DNA of 64,000 bases from Frateuria soli (GCF_021117385.1 NZ_CP088252.1:3304001-3368000); one strand, 5' to 3'. Shown: positions 8,178 to 17,345, counted from the stretch's first letter. The notes: generated from the sequence alone by a model not told the origin. Translations and numbers: made by a program.

Positions 8178-8984
8178 ATGAAAAAGACCCTGATCGTTGC
8201 CGCCTGCCTGTTCGCCTTCGCCGGCATGGCACAGGCGCAGGACACCCCCAACAGCGCGACCGACAACGGCGGCTGGACCGGCTCGGGCGAGTTCGGCTTC
8301 GCCTCGGCGCGCGGCAATTCGCGCACCGAGAACGTCAATGCCAAGCTCGGCCTGAACCAGGAAAACGAGTACTGGAAGAACAACTTCTTCCTCAACGGCA
8401 TGCGTTCCAAGGGCGAGGTCACCGTGGTGGATGAGTCCGGCGCGACGGTGGATCGCTTCACCACCACCGCCAACCGTTACGACGCGGGCGCCTCGGTCGG
8501 CTACAAGCTCGACCCGCGCAGCTACATCGTCGGGGCCGCCCGCTACGAGCACGACGACTTCGGCTCCAACCTGTGGCAGGGCATCGTCTCATTGGGCTAC
8601 GGCTACATCGCGCTGAAGAACGAACGCACGGAGCTGTCCTTCGAAATCGGTCCCGGTTACAAGCGCTACCGCCCGGCCAACACCACGGTGCTGGTGAATA
8701 ACGAGACGGTCGAGGTGCGCCAGCCCACCGAGAGCGAGGTGGTCGGCCGCGGCCTGATCAACTTCAAGTACCGCCTGACCGACAACACCGCCTTCGAGGA
8801 CACGCTGCTGGTCGAAGCGGGCTCGAAGAACAAGTACTACCAGAACGATGCGGGCCTCTCGGTCAGCATGACCAGGAAGCTGGCGCTCAAACTCGGCTTC
8901 CAGGTGCGCTACAACTCCGATACGCAGCCGGGCACGCAGAGCACCGACACGCTGACCACGACCAACCTGGTCTACAACTTCTGA
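8178..8984 (+). CDS. DUF481 outer-membrane protein (YdiY-like)
   Basis: The 268-aa product has a clean Sec signal peptide (MKKTLIVAACLFAFAGMAQA) cut after AQA. The mature part opens with GWTGSGEFGFASARGNSRTENVNAKLGL, the DUF481 signature region. It then alternates aromatic and polar residues and ends in Phe (NLVYNF), as expected of a beta-barrel inserted by the BAM complex. The function of DUF481 proteins is unknown. ATG 8166, four codons upstream (MDRP), is also possible, and neither start has a strong Shine-Dalgarno. The gene is monocistronic and convergent with hemC. Confidence 0.88.
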   Translation: MKKTLIVAACLFAFAGMAQAQDTPNSATDNGGWTGSGEFGFASARGNSRTENVNAKLGLNQENEYWKNNFFLNGMRSKGEVTVVDESGATVDRFTTTANRYDAGASVGYKLDPRSYIVGAARYEHDDFGSNLWQGIVSLGYGYIALKNERTELSFEIGPGYKRYRPANTTVLVNNETVEVRQPTESEVVGRGLINFKYRLTDNTAFEDTLLVEAGSKNKYYQNDAGLSVSMTRKLALKLGFQVRYNSDTQPGTQSTDTLTTTNLVYNF

Positions 8985-9160
8985 GGATTCGGGATTCGGG
9001 ATTCGCCAGAAATGGCACCCTCTCCCTGTCGGGGAGAGGGTTGGGATGAGGGGTCAAGCTTGCGGTGAATCGCAAGGCGCGGCAGTAGGCCGCCTTCCCG
9101 CCAGCCCCAGCCCCAGCCCCTCATCCGGGTGTTCTCCCCAGAGGGGGTAAGGAGCAAGCC
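8985..9160. repeat. Intergenic palindromic element (CCCTCTCCC/GGGAGAGGG type)
   Basis: The gap between DUF481 and hemC holds a GGATTC triplet run and then the hairpin ACCCTCTCCCTGTCGGGGAG-AGGGT (9022-9046). Next comes the tail GGGATGAGGGG, and further on a second CCCCTCATCC-CTCCCCAGAGGGGG unit. The same motifs occur, in frame, inside the Lhr helicase gene at 49.6, 50.8 and 53.1 kb. This intergenic copy shows that they are a mobile or repetitive family and not native helicase sequence. Confidence 0.75.
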
Positions 9161-9164
9161 AGCT

Positions 9165-10079
9165 TCAGCCCAGCATCTCGCCGGCGCCCTGCGCCAGCAG
9201 TGCCTCGGCGACGGCGCGGCCGAGCACTTCGGGCTGCCCCACCGGCCCGCCCGCCTCCGCCCGCAGCAGCCGCCCGCTGGCGGCATCGCCGACCAGGCCG
9301 TGCAGGTGCAGGCCACGCTCGCCCAGCACGCACCAGGCCGCCACCGGTACGGTGCAGCTGCCACCGAGCGCATGGTTCATCGCGCGCTCGGCGCTGACCG
9401 TCACGCGCGTGTCGGCGTCGTCCAGCGCCGCCAGCAGCGCCAGCACGGCCGGCTGGTCCGCGCGCGCCTCGATCGCGATGGCGGCCTGCCCCGGCGCGGG
9501 CAACCAGTCCGGCGCGGCCAGTCGCTGGCGGATGCGTGCGGCCAGGCCCAGTCGCTCCAGGCCCGCACAGGCGAGCACGATGGCGTCGTAGTCGCCGGCG
9601 TCGAGCTTGGCCAGGCGCGTGTTGACGTTACCGCGCAGGTCGAGCAGCTCGAGGTCCGGCCGCGCCGCACGCAACTGGGCCTGCCGGCGCAGCGAGGAGG
9701 TACCCACGCGGGCACCCTCGGGCAGCGCATCCAGCGTGGCGTGGTCGCTGCTGACGAAAGCGTCGGCGGCATCCGCGCGCGGCAGCATCGCCGGCAGCAC
9801 GAAGCCCGGCTCCAGCTCGGCCGGCACGTCCTTCAGCGAATGCACCGCCAAGTCCGCGCGGCCTTCCAGCATCGCCACCTCCAGTTCCTTCAGGAACAGC
9901 CCCTTGCCACCGATGGTGGCCAGCGGGCGATCGGCGATCTCGTCGCCGCGGGTGGTCATCGGCACCAGCTCGACGGCAAGGCCCGGATGCACGGCGCGCA
10001 GGCGCGCGGCGACGTGCTCGGCCTGCCACAGCGCGAGCGCGCTCTTGCGGGTGGCGATGCGCAGGATGGAAGACTGCAT
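9165..10079 (-). CDS. hemC: Porphobilinogen deaminase (hydroxymethylbilane synthase)
   Basis: The 304-aa enzyme condenses four porphobilinogens into hydroxymethylbilane in heme biosynthesis. Seen in the sequence: the N-terminal [14 protein letters not shown], the catalytic Asp84 in SLKDVP (81-86), the arginine-rich [10 protein letters not shown] (128-136), and the LRGNVNTRL cofactor-binding loop. The dipyrromethane-attaching Cys is Cys242 in GGSC. Length and all key residues are intact. It lies 120 bp downstream of algR on the same strand, the algZ-algR-hemC order known from pseudomonads and relatives. Confidence 0.97.
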   Translation of the reverse strand: MQSSILRIATRKSALALWQAEHVAARLRAVHPGLAVELVPMTTRGDEIADRPLATIGGKGLFLKELEVAMLEGRADLAVHSLKDVPAELEPGFVLPAMLPRADAADAFVSSDHATLDALPEGARVGTSSLRRQAQLRAARPDLELLDLRGNVNTRLAKLDAGDYDAIVLACAGLERLGLAARIRQRLAAPDWLPAPGQAAIAIEARADQPAVLALLAALDDADTRVTVSAERAMNHALGGSCTVPVAAWCVLGERGLHLHGLVGDAASGRLLRAEAGGPVGQPEVLGRAVAEALLAQGAGEMLG

Positions 10080-10199
10080 GGGGGCTCCGGCAATACGCTT
10101 GAGCGCCTATTGTCGCCGCAATTGCCGGATCGCGCGTGCGGTGTGGCGCCTCAGCACGCCAGGAACCCGGCGATGGCAGCCGGACGCTCCCAGCCACCC

Positions 10200-10904
10200 T
10201 TACCCCGCGCGCAGCAGCTTGCGCACCGCCGCCAGGTTGCGCCGGCTCACCTCGGGGCTGAACTCGGTGCCGGCCAGCCGCGCCAGCACGCGTCCGTCGG
10301 CGAGGGTCTTCAGCCCCAGCAGGCGCGGCGCCGGCACCAGGCAGTTGCGGTGCAGGCGCACCAGTTGCGCCGGATGGGCCTCCTCCAGCTGGCGCAGCGA
10401 TTCCTCGATCAGCAGCTCGCCGCCGGCATGGCGTACCACCACGTATTTCTCCTCGGCGAGCAGGCAGACCACCTCGGTCAGCGCGATGCGGACCTGCTCG
10501 CCACGCAGCCGGCCGCGCAGGTAGCCCACCGGTTCGGGCGGCGCCGCGGCCAGGCGCTGGCGGGCGCGCTGCAGGGCCTCGCGCAGCCGCTCCAGCCGCA
10601 CCGGCTTGAGCAGGTAGTCGACCGCGCCCAGCTCGAAGGCGGTCAGTGCGTGGTTCTCGTAGGCGGTGCAGAACACCACCTGCGGACGCGCCTGCCCGGC
10701 CAGCCGCGCAGCCAGCGCCGCGCCGTCCAGGCCCGGCATGTTGATGTCCAGCAGCAGCAGGTCCGGTTGCGTTTCGCCGATCGCCGCGAGTGCCGCTTCG
10801 CCGTCGGCCACGCTGCCGACGACCGCCACGCCCTCGCATTCGCCCAGCAGGGCGGCCAGGCGGGCGCGCGCCAGTGGCTCGTCGTCGACGATCAGCACGC
10901 GCAT
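10200..10904 (-). CDS. algR: LytTR-family response regulator AlgR
   Basis: The 234-aa protein has a receiver domain (residues 1-115) with phospho-acceptor Asp53 (LLLDINMPG), the acidic pair Asp7-Asp8 and Lys100. A LytTR DNA-binding domain follows (about 135-230, including LAEEKYVVV and FVRLHRNCLV-like LVRLHRNCLVPA). AlgR-type regulators control exopolysaccharide, type IV pili and virulence genes. Its ATG shares one base with the algZ stop (TGATG), so the two are translationally coupled. Target genes are not apparent in the window. Confidence 0.92.
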   Translation of the reverse strand: MRVLIVDDEPLARARLAALLGECEGVAVVGSVADGEAALAAIGETQPDLLLLDINMPGLDGAALAARLAGQARPQVVFCTAYENHALTAFELGAVDYLLKPVRLERLREALQRARQRLAAAPPEPVGYLRGRLRGEQVRIALTEVVCLLAEEKYVVVRHAGGELLIEESLRQLEEAHPAQLVRLHRNCLVPAPRLLGLKTLADGRVLARLAGTEFSPEVSRRNLAAVRKLLRAG

Positions 10905-11950
10905 CAGGTTTGCTCCGCGGGCGGGGGATCGAGCGGCAGGCGCAGGCGCACCACGAAGCGGTCCTGCTGTGGCCCGGCCTCGACCGAGGCGCGTGCGCCG
11001 TAGCGGAAGGCCACGCGCTGGCGCACGTTGGTCAGCCCGTGGCCGTGGCCGGGCGTGGTCGGTGCGGCCGGCAGCGGATTGCTGATGTCGATCAGCAGCG
11101 CGCGCCCGTCCAGCGTGCCGCGCAGCAGGATCTCGCCGCCCTCGCGGCGGGGCTGGATGCCATGGCGCACGGCATTCTCCACCAGCGGCTGCAGCAGCAG
11201 GCGCGGCAGCGGATAGCCGGTCGGCAGGCGATCGAGTTCGCGGCGCACGTGCAGGCGTGGGCCCAGGCGCAGCTGCTCGATGGCAAGGTAGCGCTCGATA
11301 AGGGCAAGTTCCTCGCCCAGCGTGCCGTCGCGGCTGCCCGACTGGCCGAGCGCTGCGCGGAACAGCTCGCACAGGTCCTCGATGGTGCGCTCGGCGGTGG
11401 CCGGATCCACCCGCACCAGCGCAGCCACGGTGTTCATGCTGTTGAACAGGAAGTGCGGACGGATGCGCGCCTGCAGCGCGTCGACCTGCGCGTGCGCCAC
11501 GGCGGCCAGGCGCGCCTGCCACTGCGCCAGCACGTAGAAGTAGCGCAGCATCGCCGCGCCCAGCAGGGCGGCGATCAGCAGGTTGTCGCGCACGAAGGCC
11601 ATCGGCGCGGTGCGCACGAGGTCCAGCTGCAGGGCGGCGTCCATCCAGCGCGCCACCGCGCTGGCCAGCGCCACCACCAGTTCGATGATCAGCCACACGC
11701 CGGCATAGGGCATCCAGCCGCCCAGCCGCTGCAGCCATGGCCGCGCGTAGCACAGCGCCAGCGCGATCAGCATCGACAGCCAGGTCACGAACAGCATGCC
11801 CACGCTGTAGCCGCGCCAGCCGCGCGTGTTGTCCGGCGCCAGCCACATCAGCGTGACGGTGAGCGCGCCCACCGCGAACAGCGCGGCGACCGCCGGCAGG
11901 CGGCAGAAGTCCGGCAGCGGCGTGGTGGGGCGGGCGGGCTGGGCGCTCAT
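10904..11950 (-). CDS. algZ: AlgZ/FimS-type sensor histidine kinase
   Basis: The 348-aa protein has four predicted membrane helices in residues 18-145. These are followed by the His_kinase (LytS-type) domain with RPHFLFNSMN (His166) and an atypical ATPase domain containing LLQPLVENAVRHGI and GHGHGLTNV. This is the HPK10 group to which AlgZ/FimS and LytS belong. The start MSAQPARP is preferred over in-frame codons up to 105 nt upstream because those encode non-conserved residues. It sits 5' of, and overlaps, algR, its likely partner. Confidence 0.88.
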   Translation of the reverse strand: MSAQPARPTTPLPDFCRLPAVAALFAVGALTVTLMWLAPDNTRGWRGYSVGMLFVTWLSMLIALALCYARPWLQRLGGWMPYAGVWLIIELVVALASAVARWMDAALQLDLVRTAPMAFVRDNLLIAALLGAAMLRYFYVLAQWQARLAAVAHAQVDALQARIRPHFLFNSMNTVAALVRVDPATAERTIEDLCELFRAALGQSGSRDGTLGEELALIERYLAIEQLRLGPRLHVRRELDRLPTGYPLPRLLLQPLVENAVRHGIQPRREGGEILLRGTLDGRALLIDISNPLPAAPTTPGHGHGLTNVRQRVAFRYGARASVEAGPQQDRFVVRLRLPLDPPPAEQT

Positions 11951-12044
11951 GTCGACGAGTATGCCGGCATTTGCCCGCTTTCCCGCCATGGGGTGGGCAG
12001 TGACGCCGCCAAGGCGTGACGGGGTCCGGGGGCAAGCACGGTCC

Positions 12045-12076
12045 CCCGCTCCCACCCCTCCCGGGAAGGGAGCGGG
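12045..12076. repeat. Inverted repeat between carboxylesterase and algZ genes
   Basis: Nine-base perfect arms CCCGCTCCC and GGGAGCGGG flank a 14-nt loop just beyond the carboxylesterase stop (minus strand). There is no downstream T-run on either strand, so it is at best a weak terminator or an mRNA-stabilising hairpin. Confidence 0.5.
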
Positions 12077-12079
12077 AAG

Positions 12080-12745
12080 CTAGCCGAGGCGACCGGTGAG
12101 CCAGTGGCGCAGGTCGAGGATCTCTTCGGCGCAGACCGAGTGCGGCATCGGATAGGTGTGCCAGTTCACCGTGTAACCCAGCCCTTCCAGCAAGCTCCGC
12201 GAATCGAGGCCGCGCTGTATCGCCACGATCGGGTCGGCGCTGCCATGGGCCCAGAAAATCGGTACCTGCGAATTGGCGGCGCTGCGCTCGGTCGCCAGCG
12301 TGGCGCTGATCGGCAGATACGTGGACAGCGCCACCAGGCCGGCCAGCGGCTGCGCATGGCGCAGGCCCGCGGCGAGCGCGATGGCTCCGCCTTGCGAGAA
12401 CCCGACGAGCACGATCCGCTGGCTTGGCACGCCGCGTTCATGCTCGCGCGCGATCAGCGCCTCGACCGCCCCGATCGCGCGGCGGATGCCCGCCTCGTCC
12501 TGCGGCGCGCGCGCGTCGAAGCCGTGGATGTCGTACCAGGCGCGCATCGGGACGCCACCGTTGATGCTCACCGGCTGCACCGGCGCATGCGGGAACACGA
12601 AGCGCAGCGCCGGCCACGACGGATCGACCAGCTCCGGCACGATCGGCGCGAAATCATTGCCGTCGGCGCCCAGCCCGTGCAGCCAGATCACGCTGTGGCG
12701 GGGATCGGGACCGGTTTCATGCTCGACGGCGGGAAGCAGGCTCAT
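12080..12745 (-). CDS. Phospholipase/carboxylesterase family hydrolase (EstB/YpfH-like)
   Basis: The 221-aa alpha/beta-hydrolase carries the whole catalytic triad: Ser117 in GFSQGG, Asp171 in HGSADP and His202 in PMPHSV. The oxyanion HGLGADGNDF (23-32) is the hallmark of the carboxylesterase-2/acyl-protein-thioesterase family. There is no signal peptide, so it is cytoplasmic. It hydrolyses short-chain esters in characterised relatives; the natural substrate is unknown. ATG 12745 begins the conserved N-terminus, while upstream in-frame sequence is proline/arginine-rich and unlike the family. Confidence 0.92.
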   Translation of the reverse strand: MSLLPAVEHETGPDPRHSVIWLHGLGADGNDFAPIVPELVDPSWPALRFVFPHAPVQPVSINGGVPMRAWYDIHGFDARAPQDEAGIRRAIGAVEALIAREHERGVPSQRIVLVGFSQGGAIALAAGLRHAQPLAGLVALSTYLPISATLATERSAANSQVPIFWAHGSADPIVAIQRGLDSRSLLEGLGYTVNWHTYPMPHSVCAEEILDLRHWLTGRLG

Positions 12746-12839
12746 GTGTGGACCGGAGGCGGGGTGGACGGGCCAGTCTCGCCCATGCGCGCGGTCATCG
12801 CCAGCCGGACCGCCGATGCCCGCCGCCGGCCGCGGCGGC

Positions 12840-13484
12840 TCAGGCCGTCTGCGCCATGGCGGTGAGCGCACGCTGGTGCGAGGCATGGATGGTGTCGCGT
12901 TCGGGCGCGCTGCCCTGGGCGAGATGAGCCAGCCATTCGTCGGTGCGCATCACCGCCGCGTAGCGCGACTGCTCCACCACGGCGAACACGCGATGGATCT
13001 CCTCCGCCGTGGCCGTGCCCGCGCGGTTCGCATAGGACACGCTGCCGGAGGCGTCGTGCAGGAATTCCACCTGCAGCCCCCGGTCGAACGCGTGCTTGAT
13101 CGTGGCGTCGTTGCAGTTGTGCGTCATGTAGCCGACGACCACGAGCGTGTCGATGCCGCGCGACGCCAGCCACTCGCCAAGGTCGGTACCGGCGAAGGCG
13201 CTGGGCAGGGTCTTGGGTACCAGATGGTCGTGCGGGCGACCGGCGACGATCGGGTGCAGGGCGCCACCGTGCGCGCCGACGGCGAACAGCGGCGCATCCG
13301 GCGGCGCCAGTTGCTGTACCACGATCACCGGGATGCCCGCCTGGCAGGCGGCGTCCATCGCCCGCCCGATGTTGCGCAGCGATTCGGCCACGGGCGGGTA
13401 CTCGATGCGCAGGCGACCGGTCTCGTACTCGTTCTGCACGTCGATCACCACCAGAGCGCGGCGGGGAGGGGAGGCGTCGGACAT
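12840..13484 (-). CDS. Isochorismatase-family cysteine hydrolase
   Basis: The 214-aa protein shows the Asp-Lys-Cys catalytic triad of the cysteine hydrolase fold: Asp15 (VVIDVQNEY), Lys91 (VPKTLPSAF) and Cys124 (THNCND). The cis-peptide region VVVGYMTHNCND is intact. Relatives hydrolyse nicotinamide, N-carbamoyl compounds or isochorismate; none can be chosen from sequence alone. ATG 13484 is preceded by AGGAA at 8 nt spacing. The gene is divergent, with 129 bp between, from a GlxA-type AraC regulator that is its likely controller. Confidence 0.9.
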   Translation of the reverse strand: MSDASPPRRALVVIDVQNEYETGRLRIEYPPVAESLRNIGRAMDAACQAGIPVIVVQQLAPPDAPLFAVGAHGGALHPIVAGRPHDHLVPKTLPSAFAGTDLGEWLASRGIDTLVVVGYMTHNCNDATIKHAFDRGLQVEFLHDASGSVSYANRAGTATAEEIHRVFAVVEQSRYAAVMRTDEWLAHLAQGSAPERDTIHASHQRALTAMAQTA

Positions 13485-13613
13485 GGCAGGGTTCCTGGCG
13501 GAGGGGTGGATGCCCCGGGGCGCCATGATCCAAGCTGGCACGGCACCGGCGGAAGTGGCCCGATTGCCAACTACCATTAGAATCGGGCCAAGGTGATCCG
13601 ATGGAGGCCGGGC

Positions 13614-14567
13614 ATGAGCGGAACTCGCGTGGCGGTGGTGGCGTTCGACCGCATCCGTCCCTTCCATCTGTCGGTGCCCTGCGCGGTGTTCGGGGAGACC
13701 GCGGGCGACGAGGCGCCGCTGTTCGACGTGCGGGTCTGCGCGGCCGAGCCGGGCGAGCTGCGTGCGCACGCCGGCTTCGGCATCGCCGCGCGGCATGGCC
13801 TGCGCACGCTGGCGTGGGCCGACATCGTGGTGGTGCCTTCCTGGCGCGATCCGCGCGAGGCGCCGCCGCCGGCGCTGCTGGCCGCGCTCAGGCGGGCGCA
13901 CGCACGCGGCGCGCTGGTGGTGGGGCTGTGCCTGGGCGCCTTCGTGCTGGCCGCCGCGGGCCTGCTCGATGGCCGCCGCGCCACCACGCACTGGCGCTGG
14001 GCCGAGCGCTTCGCCGAGCTCTTCCCGCAGGTGCGGCTCGACCCCGGCGTGCTGTACGTGGACGAGGGCGACGTGATCACCTCGGCCGGTACCGCCGCCG
14101 GCATCGATTGCTGCCTGCATGTGGTGCGTCGCTGCCAGGGTGCCGACGCGGCCAGCCGCATCGCGCGCATCCTGGTGGTGCCGCCGCACCGCCAGGGTAG
14201 CCAGGCGCAGTACATCGAGCAGCCGGTGCTGGCGCGCGCCCAGGACACGCCGCTGACCCGCACGCTGGACTGGGCCCTGCGCCACCTCGACGAGCCGCAC
14301 AGCCTCGACTCGCTGGCGGCACGTGCGGCGATGAGCCGGCGCAGCTTCACCCGCCACTTCCGCCAGCACACCGGCACCACGGTCGGCCAGTGGCTGGCCG
14401 GCCAGCGCCTCGCACTCGCCCAGCGGCTGCTGGAAGCCACCGACCAGCCGGTCGAGCGCATCGCCGAACGTGCCGGCTTCGGCACGCCGCTGTCGCTCAG
14501 GCAACACTTCGCTACCGTGCTGGGGACCACGCCCTCGCACTACCGCCGCGAGTTCCGCCGACGCTAG
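13614..14567 (+). CDS. GlxA-type AraC-family regulator with DJ-1/PfpI domain
   Basis: The 317-aa protein joins an N-terminal DJ-1/PfpI (GATase1-like) sensor domain (residues 5-180, with the elbow-like GLCLGAFVLAAAGLL near 107-121) to a C-terminal double HTH AraC domain (about 215-315; AMSRRSFTRHFRQHTG and RIAERAGFGTPLSLRQHF). Such proteins usually activate neighbouring catabolic or detoxification genes. The ATG follows GGAGG by 7 nt. It is divergent from the isochorismatase-like gene, which suggests local regulation. The cysteine at the elbow (Cys109) is present, but enzymatic activity is not expected. Confidence 0.9.
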   Translation: MSGTRVAVVAFDRIRPFHLSVPCAVFGETAGDEAPLFDVRVCAAEPGELRAHAGFGIAARHGLRTLAWADIVVVPSWRDPREAPPPALLAALRRAHARGALVVGLCLGAFVLAAAGLLDGRRATTHWRWAERFAELFPQVRLDPGVLYVDEGDVITSAGTAAGIDCCLHVVRRCQGADAASRIARILVVPPHRQGSQAQYIEQPVLARAQDTPLTRTLDWALRHLDEPHSLDSLAARAAMSRRSFTRHFRQHTGTTVGQWLAGQRLALAQRLLEATDQPVERIAERAGFGTPLSLRQHFATVLGTTPSHYRREFRRR

Positions 14568-14675
14568 CACCGCGGCGCGCCGCGCCCGGACAACGGCGCG
14601 GATCAGGACTTCCGGCGCTTGCGGCACGGGCAGGCTTGGCTATGCTCGGCTGCTTTGCCACACGCGGAGCGCTGC

Positions 14676-17093
14676 ATGCGTCGACTTTTCCTGGCGGGCC
14701 TGGCCGCCCTCACCGCGCTGCCGGCGCTGGCGACGACAGCCGCCGCGCCGCTGGACCTGGAAACCATCATGGCCAACCCCGACTGGATCGGGCAGGCGGT
14801 GGAGTCGCCCTACTGGAGCGCCGACGGACAGGCGATCTACTACCAGCTCAAGCGCGACGGCAGCGAGGTGCGCGACCTGTACCGCGTGGACCCGGCGACC
14901 GGCCGCAGCGAGAAGCTGGACCCGGCCGCGGTGGCCACGGCAGATGGCCCGGCGGTGTACGACCGCACGCACCGCTACGCCGCGTTCGTCCGCCACGGCG
15001 ACGTGTTCCTGCGCATGCTGGCGGACGGGCGCACCGTGCAGGTGACGCAGACCGTCGAGGACGAATCGGCGCCGCAGTTTTCCGCCGACAGCCGCGCGCT
15101 GCAGTACCGTTCGGGCAACGACTGGTACAGCTACGACCTGGCCCGCGGCATCAGCGCGCCGGTGGCGGTGCTGAAGTTCGCCGACGACCCGGACGCGAAG
15201 AAGACCGATGCGTTGGAAGCGGAGCAACTGGAGCTCTTCTCGACCCTGCGTCGGCTCAAGGCCGACAAGGAGGCCGAAAAGGTCAACGCCAGGGCGCTGG
15301 CCGCAGCCGACCCCGGTCGTACGCCCGAGCCGTTCTGGCTGGGCGACAAGGTCGTGGCGATCGATACCGAGCTTTCGCCCGACGGGCGCTGGCTGCTGGT
15401 GGTCACGCGGCCGAAGGACTACGAAGCGGGCCGCCAGCCCAGGCTCACCCACTACGTCAGCGATTCGGGCTACGCCGAGGGCGAGGACGCGCACGTCTAC
15501 GTGAACCACAACGCGCCGGCGGCGCAGTCGCTCATGCTGCTGGACCTGCGCGAGCACCGCCGCTTCGCGCTGCCGACCGACACGCTTCCCGGCATCAAGG
15601 ACGACCCTCTGGCGGCGCTGCGGGCACAGACCGTCGCGGCGCTGAAGAAAGCCGGCAAGGACGAGCAGGCCAAGGCACTCGCGGCACCGGAGGTGCGCCC
15701 GCTGCGCATCGTCTCCAGCGCCGAGGATGGCGGTGGCGGCGGCATCGTGTGGAGTACGGACGGCCGCAACCTCGCCATCCAGCTGCGCGCGATCGACAAC
15801 AAGGACCGCTGGATCGCCAGCGTCGATTTCGATCGCCACGCGCTGGTCAGCCAGCACCGCCTGCACGACGACGCCTGGATCAACTGGAACTTCAACGATT
15901 TCGGCTGGCTGAAGGACGGCCGCACGCTGTGGTACCTGTCCGAGGAGACCGGCTGGTCGCAGCTCTACGTCAAGCCGCTGGACGGCAAGGCGAAGGCGCT
16001 GACGAGCGGCAGGTTCGAGGTCAGCCACCCGCAACTGTCCGAGGACGGCCGGTGGTTCTACCTGCGCACCAACCAGGTCGCGCCCTACAGTTACGACGTC
16101 TACCGGGTGCCCAGCGCCGGTGGCGATCTCGCCCGCGTCAGCCGCTACCAGGGGATGGAACAGTTCGCGCTCTCGCCCGACGGCAACCGCCTCGCGGTGC
16201 TGCACTCGTCTTCCTACGTGCTGCCGCAACTGGCGGTGCAACCGGCCGCCGGCGGCACGCCGCGCGAGCTCACCGACACCATGAAGAGCGCCTTCACCGC
16301 GCGCGACTGGATCGCACCGAGGATCGTCGAGGTACCCTCCAGCCACGGGGCGGGCACCATCTACGCCAAGTTCTACGGCGCCGAAGACAACGTCTGGGCG
16401 AAGCCCGCGGTGATCTTCGTGCACGGCGCCGGCTACACCCAGAACGTCAACCTGTCGTGGACCTACTACTTCCGCGAGCAGATGTTCCACAACATGCTCG
16501 TGCAGAAGGGCTACGTGGTGCTGGACATGGACTACCGCGCCTCCGAAGGCTATGGCCGCGACTGGCGCGTCGCGATCTACCGCCAGATGGGGCACCCGGA
16601 ACTGGAGGACCTGCTCGACGGCAAGGCGTGGCTGGTCAAGCACCACCACGTGGACCCGAAGCGCGTGGGCATCTACGGCGGCAGCTACGGCGGCTTCATG
16701 ACCGAGATGGCGCTGCTGCGCGCGCCGGGCGAGTTCGCCGCCGGCGCCGCGCTGCGCCCGGTCAGCGACTGGCGGCTGTACAACCACGAGTACACCGCCA
16801 ACATCCTCAATACGCCCGAACTGGATCCGCACGCCTACGCGACCAGCTCGCCGATCAACTTCGCCGACCAGCTGGCCGATCCGCTGCTGATCGAGCATGG
16901 CCTGATCGACGACAACGTGCTGGCAGCCGATTCGATCCGCCTGTATCAGCGCTTCATCGAGCTGCACAAGAAGGACTTCTGGATGTCGCTCTATCCGATG
17001 GAGCGGCACGGCTTCGTGCACGCCGACTCCTGGTACGACGAGTACCGCCGCATCAACGAGCTGTTCGACACCTACGTCAAGCAGCAGCACTGA
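14676..17093 (+). CDS. Secreted S9-family prolyl oligopeptidase / dipeptidyl peptidase
   Basis: The 805-aa protein has a signal peptide (MRRLFLAGLAALTALPALA), so it is exported. A beta-propeller of WD/PD40-like repeats covers about residues 30-540 (for example PQFSADSRALQY and FALSPDGNRLAVL). The alpha/beta-hydrolase domain covers 550-805, with nucleophile Ser670 in GGSYGG, Asp745/746 in GLIDDN and His778 in ERHGF. It should cleave short peptides, often after proline, in the periplasm. ATG 14676 is preceded by GGAG and starts the signal peptide. It is followed by a 23-bp-arm palindrome. Confidence 0.92.
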   Translation: MRRLFLAGLAALTALPALATTAAAPLDLETIMANPDWIGQAVESPYWSADGQAIYYQLKRDGSEVRDLYRVDPATGRSEKLDPAAVATADGPAVYDRTHRYAAFVRHGDVFLRMLADGRTVQVTQTVEDESAPQFSADSRALQYRSGNDWYSYDLARGISAPVAVLKFADDPDAKKTDALEAEQLELFSTLRRLKADKEAEKVNARALAAADPGRTPEPFWLGDKVVAIDTELSPDGRWLLVVTRPKDYEAGRQPRLTHYVSDSGYAEGEDAHVYVNHNAPAAQSLMLLDLREHRRFALPTDTLPGIKDDPLAALRAQTVAALKKAGKDEQAKALAAPEVRPLRIVSSAEDGGGGGIVWSTDGRNLAIQLRAIDNKDRWIASVDFDRHALVSQHRLHDDAWINWNFNDFGWLKDGRTLWYLSEETGWSQLYVKPLDGKAKALTSGRFEVSHPQLSEDGRWFYLRTNQVAPYSYDVYRVPSAGGDLARVSRYQGMEQFALSPDGNRLAVLHSSSYVLPQLAVQPAAGGTPRELTDTMKSAFTARDWIAPRIVEVPSSHGAGTIYAKFYGAEDNVWAKPAVIFVHGAGYTQNVNLSWTYYFREQMFHNMLVQKGYVVLDMDYRASEGYGRDWRVAIYRQMGHPELEDLLDGKAWLVKHHHVDPKRVGIYGGSYGGFMTEMALLRAPGEFAAGAALRPVSDWRLYNHEYTANILNTPELDPHAYATSSPINFADQLADPLLIEHGLIDDNVLAADSIRLYQRFIELHKKDFWMSLYPMERHGFVHADSWYDEYRRINELFDTYVKQQH

Positions 17094-17100
17094 CGCTCTT

Positions 17101-17172
17101 GTAGGAGCCCACTTGTGGGCGATGCGTTTGCCGGCATCAGAGCAAGATCATCGCCCACAAGTGGGCTCCTAC
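17101..17172. repeat. REP-like inverted repeat, GTAGGAGC family, copy 2
   Basis: Arms at 17101-17123 and 17150-17172 are perfect complements over 23 bp (GTAGGAGCCCACTTGTGGGC + GAT), with a 26-nt loop. It lies 7 nt after the S9 peptidase stop codon. This is the best-preserved copy of the family in the window. Confidence 0.88.
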
Positions 17173-17231
17173 AACATCCGCGTTGGCCGGCTCTACGCCC
17201 AGGCCACAATCAGAAGCCGTGCCATCGCCAG

Positions 17232-17345
17232 TCAGGTCGGCGGGTGCGGCTTGCCGGCGAAACGGATGCCGGCCATCAGCAGGCCGCCAACTGCGGTCAG
17301 CACCAGCAGCGCCACTGCGGTACGCATGCCGAGCATCGGTTCCAT
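17232..17345 (-). CDS. Possible 37-aa single-span membrane protein
   Basis: A short frame encodes MEPMLGMRTAVALLVLTAVG, then GLLMAGIRFAGKPHPPT. This is one hydrophobic helix (residues 9-27) followed by a short basic/proline tail, the profile of a small inner-membrane protein. The third-codon GC bias fits real coding. Internal ATGs at codons 4 and 7 are alternative starts; GGAA 5 nt before codon 4 favours that one. It may be a truncated remnant of a longer membrane protein whose loop begins with the KPHPPT segment. No family was recognised. Confidence 0.45.
   Translation of the reverse strand: MEPMLGMRTAVALLVLTAVGGLLMAGIRFAGKPHPPT

Noticed and set aside
12045..12076. Intrinsic terminator after the carboxylesterase
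   Set aside because: The stem is good but neither strand has a T-run after it, so it is listed only as an inverted repeat.
14390..17104. Second plus-strand frame overlapping the S9 peptidase
   Set aside because: It is Arg/Ala-rich and out of frame with the peptidase, which has signal peptide, propeller and triad.
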